From Apiotrichum sp. Y4204 (lineage: Eukaryota > Basidiomycota > Tremellomycetes > Trichosporonales > Trichosporonaceae): a stretch of 64,000 nucleotides of DNA. Below, piece after piece: positions 10,406 to 20,496 of the stretch. The notes beneath the pieces were generated by a model that worked only from the letters and a program-made list of their open reading frames with translations, did no database searches and was not told where the DNA came from. The stretch spans positions 248,001 through 312,000 of the forward strand of contig JAMYHL010000024.1 in assembly GCA_025531455.1 (NCBI GenBank), written 5' to 3'. The translations under genes and the position numbers were made by a program. Numbering within the stretch: position 1 is the stretch's first letter; the number at the start of each line of letters is the position of its first letter.

Positions 10406-11977
10406 ACGGGTAGACTTGCGTTGAACATGGCGAATGTAACGCCGTGCCAGGGATCTAGGATATCTAGGGTGAACAGTATGCATCATTGACAGTGGAGAAG
10501 CATGTAGGACAAGCTCTGCTCTGGAAGACGCTTTCTACCAATCCAAACGGTGTTCCAGCGCCAGACCCTGCAACCAGATCAAGAGAGTCAAGTTTCGACG
10601 TGTCAAACGCCCAATCCTCAGAGAGAGGAGCACACCACAAGAGAAAATACAGTATGTGCATACATGCAGGATCATGCAGGGCAGGGTCACGTCTTACGCC
10701 CGGCATTCCAGCTCGCTTTTCAAGAGTTCAAGGTAATTCACTCACCTCTACTAGTGCTGACGCTTTAAAACACCCCTGGCGGCAACCCCCGACGGACAGA
10801 ACAGCTGACATTAACCTCTCAGTCTCACCATCCAACTTATCCGGGGACTTGCCGTAACCTCGAGCCTACTTGAGCCAGTCGATGCCCAAGTGTGCTCCAC
10901 GACGCGAACGCCGGTGCCTTCGCTGATACAGTGTCATGATAGAGGTGCTAGTCTGATTTGTGATTTTGCACCAGTGGGGAGCTAGGAGATAGTTGCCGGC
11001 TAGGATAGAACGTTCCGGGAACCCTAGTTGAAAATGAGTTCGGGGCGACTTGTGCTGTGCAACTGCAAGCGCTGGACTTGTAGATGCTCTACAGTCGTGT
11101 TGTGCGAGCTCTTCTTGTTGCGTTATTGAACGGGCCCTGCAGATGGAAAACAGAGCAGGTATGATACAGTCTTTCAATCTCTGGTGGAGAGCGAGAACTC
11201 TGGCAAAAAGGCATCACATGGGTTTACGGTCATGTGCGCGATCGCGCGTGCAATAAGCCCTTTACGCTCTAATCTGGGCTGAGCTTAGTTGGGAGATGAG
11301 ACGCCTCCTGGCTTTTTGCGGACTGTCTCTCTCTCCTCCAGTGCCCCTATCTCTATCTCTCGGCCAGGCCGCCAGATTGCGATGTCGAGCGTGAGCCCTC
11401 GAGCCCTCGGAGTGTCTTGGGTCTTGGCCAAGACCTGCCCCGCATTCCATGCATTCCATACGCGTTCACCCCACACGGGCCCCACGCCAATGTGCCTGGG
11501 TAAGTAATCCAGTGCCTGGGTCCTCTGGGCGTCCTACGTTCCTCCCGGGATCCCGGATTTCGCGGTGTCGTCCTAATGATCCAAGCTTTGCAAGGTGTTT
11601 GGCTGAATACCGCGCATTGCAGCTTATTACAGGCGAGGTGGCGAGGTAGTAGCGCGCGTAGGAACAAGCATCCTAGCTTCTTCTGCCTTTCCGCCTCGAT
11701 GCTTGTGCCCTACCTGGCTGATACCCTGTACCCCGGATCGCGCGTCGGACCCATGTTCCATGATCCATAAGCCCTGGGCGTTGCAGAGCTGCAGAATCAC
11801 AAAGGCGGTCCCCCGAGAGGAACAAGAGGGGAGTACCTCTACGCCTAACCTACTGTTGAGCCGGGGAAGCCGGGCACCAAGACCATCATGGGACGCCAGT
11901 GACGTGATTAGAGGCGGGAATGAGAGGTATCCGGATGAGCAAGTTATCATCCGAGAATCGCGATCACATCCATGAAT

Positions 11978-12019
11978 ATGGAGCTTTGGAGCATGGAGCA
12001 TGGAGCTATGGAGCCATGG
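11978..12019. repeat. Imperfect short tandem repeat (ATGGAGC units)
   Basis: About five imperfect copies of ATGGAGC(T/A) lie in a row. The array sits roughly 120-160 bp before the start codon of the next gene and immediately upstream of its TATA-like element. Confidence 0.75.
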
Positions 12020-12032
12020 CGCACGCGATATA

Positions 12033-12043
12033 GCATATATTAA
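12033..12043 (+). promoter_or_regulatory. Possible TATA element
   Basis: The AT-rich string CATATATTAAG stands out in otherwise GC-rich sequence about 95-100 bp upstream of the ATG at 12136. This is consistent with a TATA-type promoter and is suggested by position only. Confidence 0.35.
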
Positions 12044-12135
12044 GAGAGGGCACATAACTCCCAGGAGGCCTCCCATTCCCAAGGTCTCTCGTCAAGTTCG
12101 TTCAGTCTCTCATTCCCCTCTCGACTCTTGAAATC

Positions 12136-12932
12136 ATGACATACATCAACAAGCTCCTGTACGCGCGCTACGTCGCCATCTTCGCCACCATGGCCGTGAC
12201 TGCTGTGACCACCGCATTTGCCGCCAAGGGTGAGTGGGAGCAATGAGCTGGAGTGAACACGCGCGTACACGCGTACCTGTTCTCTCGAATGGCATTCCTC
12301 CCCCCGACATCCACTGACAGGCAGCGATTGTGCAAATCAAGGAGGACCGCAAGGAGGCGTCCCACATCCCGGGGATGAAGGTCACAATTGACGTGCACGA
12401 CATGCAGTCTGCCGCGGGTGCGATCGTCGGTACCGCCGGCTTTGGTATCGCCGTTGCTGTGAGTACCAGGACTAGACAGGTCTCGAGCCACCACTAGCGC
12501 CCTTCTGACACCCAGCTCCTCTCCGAGGTCTTCCTGGCCATCGAGCGCCGCCGCGGCCTGAGCAAGGGCAAGCGGATCTTCAACGAGCTCCTCCTCGCCA
12601 CCTCTGCGCTTCTGCTGCTCGCCGCCTGCGTAGTCGGCACCCACATCTCGGGCCGCAGCGCAAAGTTCAACACGGTCCCCGCCGTACCGCAGAGCGTCGT
12701 CGACGCGCTCCTCAAGTCAAAGGGCAAGAGCGCAAAGTATCGCGACTCGTGGGCGTGGAAGGCAGTCATCACCGGCTGGATCTCGTTGGGCTTCCTCCTC
12801 CTTGACCTCGTGCTTGTTATCATGGCTGGCCTGCACTACCGCCGTGTGGCGCGCCAGCGCTCCATCGCCAACAGCACGCCTAACCGTAGCGACGGCAAGC
12901 TCGAGACCGAGTACCTCGAGTACAGGGCTTGA
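12136..12932 (+). CDS. Four-helix integral membrane protein, unknown function
   Basis: Three exons (12136-12229, 12325-12458, 12516-12932) give 214 aa in one consistent frame. Four hydrophobic segments are visible: ~12-30 (YVAIFATMAVTAVTTAFAA), one across the second junction (AGAIVGTAGFGIAVALLSEV), LLLATSALLLLAACVVGTHIS, and SLGFLLLDLVLVIMAGLHY. A soluble loop (KEDRKEASHIPGMKVTIDV) lies between helices 1 and 2. The C terminus is basic and polar. The layout resembles tetraspan proteins of fungal plasma or vacuolar membranes, but I cannot assign a family. The gene is convergent with BIO2, with 193 bp between the stop codons. The start was chosen because the Met precedes helix 1 and follows a TATA-like element. 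Confidence 0.72.
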
Positions 12933-13125
12933 GCGCTGCGGAGAGGTTGCTGGAAGTGAGGTTGGTAGATGTTTCACTGTAAATATTATGAAGTTGTGCC
13001 GCTGGCTGCTCTCTGCTCGCTACCCCTTTCCTGCCTTATTGTTGCTTCGGACTTTGCATCCTATCTATCGAGCTATGACGTCTCGTTTTCAGTCTACTTC
13101 TTGGTTCCTACATTCCTGTCAGAGT

Positions 13126-14517
13126 CTAAGCAGCAACACGGGACTCGGCGCCCTTGTTAAGAGCGACATCGACGCTCTCGGCATCCTCAAACGACCGCAT
13201 GCCACGGAGGCCCCAGCGGTCGAGCATGGCCTTGTCCTCGTCCCAGCCCGAGCACGGCGTGGTCAGCATCGTCTCGCCGGTGAAGATGGCGTTCGCGCCC
13301 GCCATAAAGGCCATGGCCTGCTCCGTCTCGGTGAAGGTGTGGCGGCCGGCCGCGAGGCGAATGATCGTCTTCGGGAGGACGATGCGCGCGGTGGCGATCG
13401 TACGCAGCACAGTCTGGACCGAAACGGGCTGGAATTAGCGAGCGAGCAAGAAAAGAACGGTCACAGGATAGAACGCTACCCTCCACAGCCACTCACGTCG
13501 TTCTTCTCCAGCGGGGTGCCCTCGATAGGAACAAGGGTGTTAACCGGGAAGCTCTCGGGGTGCTCGGCCATGCGGGAGACCTCCCAGATGAGGCCGACGC
13601 GGTCCTCGTCCTTCTCACCAAGGCCGAGGATGCCGCCCGAGCAGACGCTGATGCCGGCGTCGCGTACGGCCTCGATCGTGGCCAGGCGGTCGTCGTACGA
13701 GCGCGTCGTGATGACCTCGGGGTAGAACTCGCGCGACGTGTCGAGGTTGTGGTTGTACGCGCTCAGGCCGGCCTCCTTCAGACGGCGCGCCTGCTCCGGC
13801 GAGAGCATGCCGAGCGTGGTGCACACTGAGGTCAGATCATGCGTACAAAGAGTCTGCGGTGCGGGCGCAAGAGATCATCAAAGGCCAGCTTCCACCGGAT
13901 CTACGCCGATGCGCCAATGCTTCGGCTGGCACTTGGGGTTCCGTATTCGACGCTCCCCCTGCTACTCGCATTACTCAACTCACCCTCCATGCCCATGCCG
14001 CGAACCTCCTTGACCATGGTCAAAATCTTCTCAAAGCCGCTCTTGCGGCCCGCAAGGTCACGCCACGCGGCGCCCATGCAGAAGCGGGTGGACCCGTTCT
14101 CCTTGGCCTTGCGCGCGGCCTCGAGCACAGGCTCGATCGAGACGAGGCGGCTCGCCGCCGTCGGCGTCTTGTACGACGACGACTGCGAGCAGTACTTGCA
14201 GTCCTCGGTGCATCCGCCGGCTGTCGATCAGCTATGATTTTCCTCATTGGCTACCCACTCTTGATGTTCATGAGCGTGCAGAGCTGGATGCGACTCGCGT
14301 CGTGGTGCAGGCGGTGGACGTTGGCCGCGCGGAAGATGGTCTCCATGAGCGGCCCGTCAAACACGCGCTGCACCTCGGCGCGCGACCAGTCGTGACGCAC
14401 GGCGTCGGTGACGGCGCTGGAAGCCTTCGGGGCCGGGTCGACGGCGGCGGCGTGGCCCCGGCGCAGGACGGGGCGCGCGAGCGGCGCGAGCGTGCGGGTC
14501 GCGGAACGGAGAGACAT
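13126..14517 (-). CDS. BIO2: Biotin synthase, mitochondrial
   Basis: This radical-SAM enzyme inserts sulfur into dethiobiotin, the last step of biotin synthesis. Four exons (14517-14259, 14220-13984, 13825-13497, 13428-13126) give 375 aa, the expected length for fungal Bio2. The Arg-rich N terminus ([20 protein letters not shown]) looks like a mitochondrial presequence. The radical-SAM cluster motif [12 protein letters not shown] lies just after intron 1. The segments [19 protein letters not shown] and VPIEGTPLE are diagnostic of BioB. The Arg and Cys of the [2Fe-2S] site region appear in [11 protein letters not shown] and [10 protein letters not shown]. No other biotin gene (BIO3/BIO4-like) is visible in the window. 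The assignment is very secure. Confidence 0.97.
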
Positions 14518-16896
14518 GGTGCGTGATGTGATGAAGCAAGAGTTGAGATTGAGATTGTAGATTCTTTGCATCTGATATTCTTAGACACGATGTCTGCCTG
14601 TCCCCCACACAACATTCGTGTGGCTGGAATGGGGGGCACACAAATTGCACGGTGCTCGACAGTGTCTCTACTCTCTCTGTCCCTTCGGGTATCAACCGGT
14701 CCGCACGACGCACCGCCGCTGCAGCGCGCAGTGCTGAATGCTTCAGGCTCGATACGCATGCGCTCGGCTGCGCTCTGCTCGCCTGTCCCTGTGGCTTCAA
14801 TTCTGTGGTATCTATGCATGGTACACGGTAGGTACTACTGTAGGTCCGTCGCGGCGTGTAGCACAAGCGGGCAGGACATGCCGCAGCAGTTGCAGCGTTG
14901 GGGGATCGCGACGGCGCTGGGGCATTGGATCGTGGGATATCGCGGGAGCCAGTCGCTGTGAAGCATACCTTGCACTCGAGATCCAGTAGCGCCGCTTGCA
15001 TTTGCATTCCCCTCCCTCTCCCCTTGCTATCAACAAGGCCCTATCAGTCACCCCAGAACGAAAGCGAGCATTCTCATTCGGAAGCAACCTATTCCCACAA
15101 TAACTGTACTCACAGACGAGATGCTCGTTGCCGCGGCTCGCAACGCTCGCTCGCCCCGCCAACCAGGATACGAGCTGCTCAGAAGTGGACGTCACGGTGC
15201 CTCAATTCTACGAACGCTGCCGCCGGCTGCGCACCACCCTCCGCCTGCTTGTCCGCGTCGCCCGCGTCGCCCGCGGCGCGCAGCGGCGTGCCGTGCATGC
15301 CCCATCCCACTGTCCCCCTGCTATACGCGTGCCGGCTCGCGCGTACCGGCCCGGGACGGATCCTGTTCCTCGATTTCTGGGGAATGTCAGACACTGCTAC
15401 TGAGGTAATGGACGAATGGGGGCCCGGGAATTCAATCGGGGTCGTTTGGTGTGGTTCGTTCGGGGCGGTCGGGCGGTCGGGGGTGTCGGGGAGGGAGAGG
15501 TCGGTGTGGTTCGGGGCCGTGTCGCCGTGCTGGAGTGGAGGTAGCGTGGCGCGTGGCGTGGCGCGGAGCTGTGACTGGCCCCAGGTGGCCAGGATCCAGG
15601 ATGCTCGTAGCGTGCTGTTCCGTCCGGCCGTTCCAGCGTTCCACCCACAGGGCTGTGCATCACAATCACGATCACGATCATAAGCATGCGCGTCACGCGC
15701 GTCGAGACATCCCGCGTCGCGCGTCGGCCGTGTCTCGAGTCTCGCATGGCGTGTGTGGCGCGTGTGGCGCGAGTGGTGACATCCAAAAGACCGCGGACAC
15801 GACTGATTGTTGACCGTTGGTCTCTGACCAAGGCCCAGAGCCGTGTCGACGCGAGTTTGGAAAAAAAGACAAGATACAACACGACGCGGACATTCTGCAA
15901 GTCGCGTATTGGCGCGACTGATATCGCGTATGCATATTATCTGGCGAGCTAGTGGTGGATATCGCGTGCAGCTTGCACAATTGCAGAATTTTCCATGTGG
16001 CCACATGTGGGCTTCTAACTGACCCCTACGGCCCTATGGTTCTACACCAGCCCATATCCACGCTACCCCACGTCAGATGTATGCTTCATCGACACTCCGT
16101 TTATGAGAATTGCAATCGTCAGCTTGCAGCTAGGTGGCGCGCAAGCTTGTGGAGCTGGATTCTACGGGTTTACGTCTGACGACATGCAGCACCACATGGA
16201 GAAGACTCAGCCGTCGTCGTCGTCGAGCTGCGTCGAGCTTACAAAGCGCCTGGGACGCTGTCACGAGATCACACCCGAATGCAGATGACCTACCGATCCA
16301 CCGAGTCGCCTCATCAGAAGTTCAGAATGTACAAACTGCACTACAAGCTGCACACATTGCGACTCACCAAAATAGCAGGGCCCAAAACACCATTACATTA
16401 TCATGGAGCCCTTCCCGCATTCCTCGCAGAACACCGATAACGGACGAGTCGCGCGGACGGGCGGCGAGTCATCGACCCGACAGCTCTTGCTGAGTAACTT
16501 GATCCTGCGGGTGGCGAGCCAGTACGCCGCGGTGCGAGCGGCCAAGACCAGGATGTCGGTAACCAGGGTTGTTGCCGCAGTGGCTGTCAGTTTCGGCGAC
16601 TTGCGATAAAACAAGAAAAATTCGTGCGTCGTGCGACTAGATGAAGGGCAACTATTAGGACGTAAGCCACTTCGAGTGGAGCAGTCTAGTTTTGAGTCGT
16701 TCTTATTCTTATCTGTATTTTCGGTCTCGGTCTTACGCGACAGCTGACTTTATAATATAACTCTTCGACTCGCTCGCTCGCGGGCGAACAGCACCAACAC
16801 GCAATCGCCATCTGTGAGCTGTAACTCACCTGTCTTGATCCGATTTCCCTCCGAATTTCGACGCTTGTTTTCTGAGATACAAGCTGCACCCCTAGC
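14518..16896. other. Divergent intergenic region, 2.4 kb
   Basis: This gap lies between the divergent BIO2 and DHA1 transporter genes. Frames up to 275 codons exist but show no protein-like composition. Around 15,450-15,780 the DNA is low in complexity, built of GTGGCG and CGCGTCG-like words. No transposon or RNA gene could be supported. Confidence 0.5.
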
Positions 16897-19050
16897 ATGC
16901 CATCACGCAGCGCGTCGCCGACGCCGACAGCTGTATCCTCTCCGCCGTCCCCGACGAAGAGCACGAGTAAATCGAGTGGGAGCGGCATGTCGGCCAAAGC
17001 CGAGACGGACGGGTGTGGCGGCACAGAAAGTGGCACTCCGTACACTGAGAAGGACGATTCGAACAACGACAATGATACAGGGGACACGCTCTCGCCGCTC
17101 GGACAGGTCCTCTCGCGCTCGTCGGTTCTGCACCGCATGGCGTCGCGCGCGTCGCGCGCCTCGGCGTCGCGGAGAGACCGCGGCGAGGCAACGCAGCTCG
17201 AGATGCTCCTGCGCAGCCAGACCCGTGAGAGTGGGCGGGTGGCACACGCAGACGGCGAGGACCAAGAGCTTGCCCACGCATGTACCCGCACAACAACTGT
17301 CGGCGCCGGCGTGCTCGAGAAGCGCATGGTCGTCGATCTCGGGAACGGGCCCGAGGAGGTGTGTGTCGTCGAGTGGGTGAGCGGTGATCCCGAGGTGAGT
17401 AGCTGTTGTGAGATTGAATGAATGACGTCGCTGACGCGTCTTTTCTGATCAACCCGTCTTCCGATCGCGTTCCGTTTTACAGCACCCGTTCAACTGGCCA
17501 GCACCGCGCAAGTGGCTCACGGTCTTGTGTGTGTGCTACCTCACGGCCCTGACGGCCGTGAACGCGACCTCGAGCGGCGTCATTGCGGAATGGGGCATGC
17601 CGTGGTTTGGCACCGACCACACGGGATTCACGATGGGCCTGTTCGTGTACCTCTTTGCGGTGGCGTGGACGCCGCTTGTGCTTGCGCCCATGAGCGAGAT
17701 GTTTGGCCGCAGCGGGATATACCACGTCACGGGCATAATGTGAGTCCGCGGAGGGTAACAAGGAAAATGTGTGGGCTAGAGTGCTCATTCCAGTAATGCC
17801 ATTCTTTTCATCCCGCAGGCGCTGTCGCACAACTACAGCGGTTTCCTCGCCGCGCGCTGGTTTGTGAGTACTGCTCATCTCCCGCTCTAACCCGCAGCAA
17901 GGCATGTCCTCGTCAGTGGGAAACAGTATGGTCGGGGGTACAGTCGCCGACCTGTTTGACGCAAACTCGCGCGGGCCCGCCATGAACTTTTTCGCCTTTT
18001 TCATCTTCCTGGGCCAGAGCCTCGGCGGCGCCATCTTTGGCTGGGTCGGCCAGGAGCTCGGTATCCAGTGGTGTTATGGCATCATGGGCATTGCGGCGGG
18101 TACGAGCGTCCTCCTGAACTTGACGGTACTCAAGGAAACGCGCGCCGACGTCCTGCTGCAGAACAAGGCGCGCCGCCTCACCCGCGAAACTGGGATCAAG
18201 CACATTGCGCCAAGCGAAGTCAACGCCCGCGGATGGAGCGACATGTTCAGCATGACCACCCTGCGGCCCATCCGTGAGCCTCTATAGTAGTCCATCCCTT
18301 CCTGACGGCAGAATATCTCTACACCGAGCCGATCGTGACGGCCATCTCGGCGTGGATCGGCTTTGCATGGGGCTGTATTTTCCTCGGTACGAGCTCCACG
18401 CTCCTCGTGTTCAGGCAGTATGGGTGGAGCAGCGGGATGACGGGCATGAGCGAGTTGACCCTGCTTGTCGGCGCCGTGCTGGGCTACATGGCCAACATGC
18501 ACAACGAATGGCTGTACCGCCGCAAAGCGGCAAAGTCGCCCTCGGGGCGTGCTCCCCCCGAGGCAAGGCTGTATTGGGCAGCGACGGGCGGCCTCCTCTT
18601 CCCCCTCTGTATGTTTGCGTACGCGTGGACCGGCCGACCGGGCGTGCACTGGATCGCACCCGCCATCTTCCTCTCCTTGAGCAACTGTGGCGTGTACGTC
18701 ATGTACTCGAGCGTCTTGTGAGTAAACAGAGTAAAACAAGTGACGGTGGTGATCCGAGCTCATCTCATCTCAGCAACTACCTCGCGGACGCGTACGAGAT
18801 CTACTCGTCCTCCGCACAGGCATCCCACAGTTTTGTGCGCAACATTGCCTCGGCCGTGTTTCCCCTGTTTGCGACAAGCATGTACAAGAACATGGGGTAC
18901 CCGCAGGCGTCGACACTGGTTGCGAGCATTGCGACCGCGCTGGCGGCTGCCCCCGTCGTGATTATCGTGTATGGGCCCCGGCTGCGTGCGCGGAGTAAGG
19001 TTGCGAGCGCGATATGGGGGGCGGAGAGCGCTGGACAAGGGGTGATTTAG
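16897..19050 (+). CDS. MFS transporter, DHA1 (drug:H+ antiporter) type
   Basis: Six exons (16897-17394, 17483-17739, 17794-17863, 17898-18273, 18312-18717, 18774-19050) give 627 aa with all phases matching. The first exon encodes a long hydrophilic, Ser/Thr/Asp-rich cytosolic N terminus of about 165 residues. HPFNWPAPRKWLTV, immediately before helix 1, is the hallmark entry of fungal DHA1 polyamine/multidrug exporters. APMSEMFGRSGIY corresponds to the loop 2-3 signature. The stretch GMSSSVGNSMVGGTVADLF fits helix 5 (motif C region), and NYLADAYEIYSSSAQAS falls in the late helices typical of the family. It is probably a plasma-membrane exporter of drugs or polyamines; the substrate is inferred from the family only. 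Confidence 0.92.
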
Positions 19051-19520
19051 AGAATATAGCATCATAGAACGGACATTTGCATCTTGCGTGTATGCATAGG
19101 TATCACATCGGATAAGGAGCTTGGTGCGCACAGCGCGGTGTGCGAGCCGTTCGCTCGCGGCTCAGAGCAACTCTTCCTACTGTACACACCGACCACACCA
19201 ATGCCGGACGGCCGGCGTGCGGGGCTGGCCCTGGAGCACCATCCGCGCCATCGCGCCATGCCGGAAATAGGGCGCACAGGCCTAGATTTGCGGGATGAAG
19301 ATGGGACACTGTGCGAGGGGGGGTACATAGTCCGCCAGCCTCGGCATTCTGTATTGTGCATTGTGGATATCGCGGAACACAAGAATGGTTAAATGGTTAA
19401 CCGTCTGGTCAGTCGCGATGAGCCCCGATTAGCCGCAAAAACATGATCAGCGAAATGGTCAACGTCAGTACCGCCATCCCAGGAATCTGCCATCCTCGCA
19501 TCCCGCAGTACTTGTTCCAG
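19051..19520. other. Convergent intergenic region
   Basis: This region lies between the 3' ends of the DHA1 transporter and the ACT-domain gene. It presumably carries both terminators; no gene or repeat is recognised. Confidence 0.5.
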
Positions 19521-20097
19521 TTACGCCCACTGCCATCCATCGCCCGCGAGCGCCGCCTTGGACGCGTCGAGCGTGTCGCTCGTAACGAGGATATAGTCCG
19601 TGTCCCTGCCGTGAGAAGGATACAACCCGCAGCGTACCAAGTGGAAATTGTAAAAATGCTGATTCCGGCGTTCTTGAGGCTCGTCGCAATCTCATTGAGC
19701 ACGCCAACCATGTCTGCCATTAGCACATGAGTGTCAAGCCACTCCCACTCCCCACTCCCCCCCCCCCCCCTCCCCATCTGCTTCACTCACTGTGCTCGAG
19801 CGGCCCGCGGACACGGAGGGCGGACCACGGCCCGCCGCAGTGCTCTTCGTGCGGGTTGGGCATGCCGTTCTCGACGACCCACCCCTTTGGCGCGACGATC
19901 GACAGCTCGGTCGGCGTCCGCGTGACCGAGACGAATTTGGGAGCGGCGCCAGTCTCAGTGTTGGAGGAGAAGAGCGTCGCTGGGACGGAGGTGCGGGCGC
20001 TGAAGCGGTGCACGAAGAGATTGTCGGCGGCCACGGAGAGGGACAGCACCGGGTTGGTCTTGTCCAGCGTAAAGGCCGTGGTGGTGGGTACTGACAT
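19521..20097 (-). CDS. ACT-domain protein (CASTOR-like ACT_7 type)
   Basis: Three exons (20097-19791, 19713-19638, 19605-19521) give 155 aa. The protein ends with the second half of an ACT fold: VGVLNEIATSLKNAGISIFT, then ISTWDTDYILV formed across intron 2. This pattern (a VL..L..AGISIF.IST.DTDYILV core) is that of the CASTOR/ACT_7 family, whose animal members sense arginine for TORC1. Many fungal members are uncharacterised small proteins. The first ~100 residues form the preceding domain (FSSNTETGAAPKFVSVTRT, then a loop with WVVENGMPNPHEEHCGGPW). A soluble amino-acid-binding or regulatory role is likely, but the ligand is unknown. Intron 2 is only 32 nt, and intron 1 contains a 14-C run. 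Confidence 0.85.
19757..19770. repeat. C14 homopolymer within an intron
   Basis: Fourteen consecutive C residues on the plus strand (G14 in the transcript) lie inside the first intron of the ACT-domain gene, flanked by further C-rich sequence. This is a likely slippage-prone tract. Confidence 0.9.
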
Positions 20098-20496
20098 CGT
20101 GGAGGATGTGAGGGTGTGGTGTGGTGGGTGGTTGCAAGTTGGGACAAGTTGGGACAGGCGAAAGTGGAGGTTTAGTATGAGCAAACCAGATGCATCCCAG
20201 AATAAACATTGGTCCAGTCAACCAGGGAGAAAGCAGAAAACTGGCTAAACTGGGTCATATCTCGAGACTCGGTCTTCTGCTCTCTTCATTCAGCGTCTTG
20301 CGTCTTGCTCATGCGCCCATGCCCAAATGCAAGCGATGCGGAGCGATGGCGCAATCCTGACTACTGCAGTGGCACCGTTGCTCATGACGAGATAGATTCC
20401 TGACACCACGCGATACAGAACACTCATGTCACATTCCTTGTTACAAGTTTAGACTGCTTTGCTGCTTTGCTACCTCGCTACTTCTTCCTCGTCCAC
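20098..20496. other. Intergenic, ACT gene promoter side
   Basis: About 400 bp between the ACT-domain gene start and the catalase stop. No feature is recognised. Confidence 0.45.

Larger units (their letters stand above)
10406..12135. other. Intergenic, 1.7 kb
   Basis: No gene is supported. The right end contains a short imperfect repeat and a TATA-like element upstream of the four-helix membrane protein gene; the remainder shows only short chance frames. Confidence 0.5.

Noticed and set aside
15179..16006. 275-codon minus-strand frame in the BIO2-DHA1 gap
   Set aside because: Arg/His/Thr-rich low-complexity composition over a repeat-like stretch, with no domain, no splice context and no homologue recognised.
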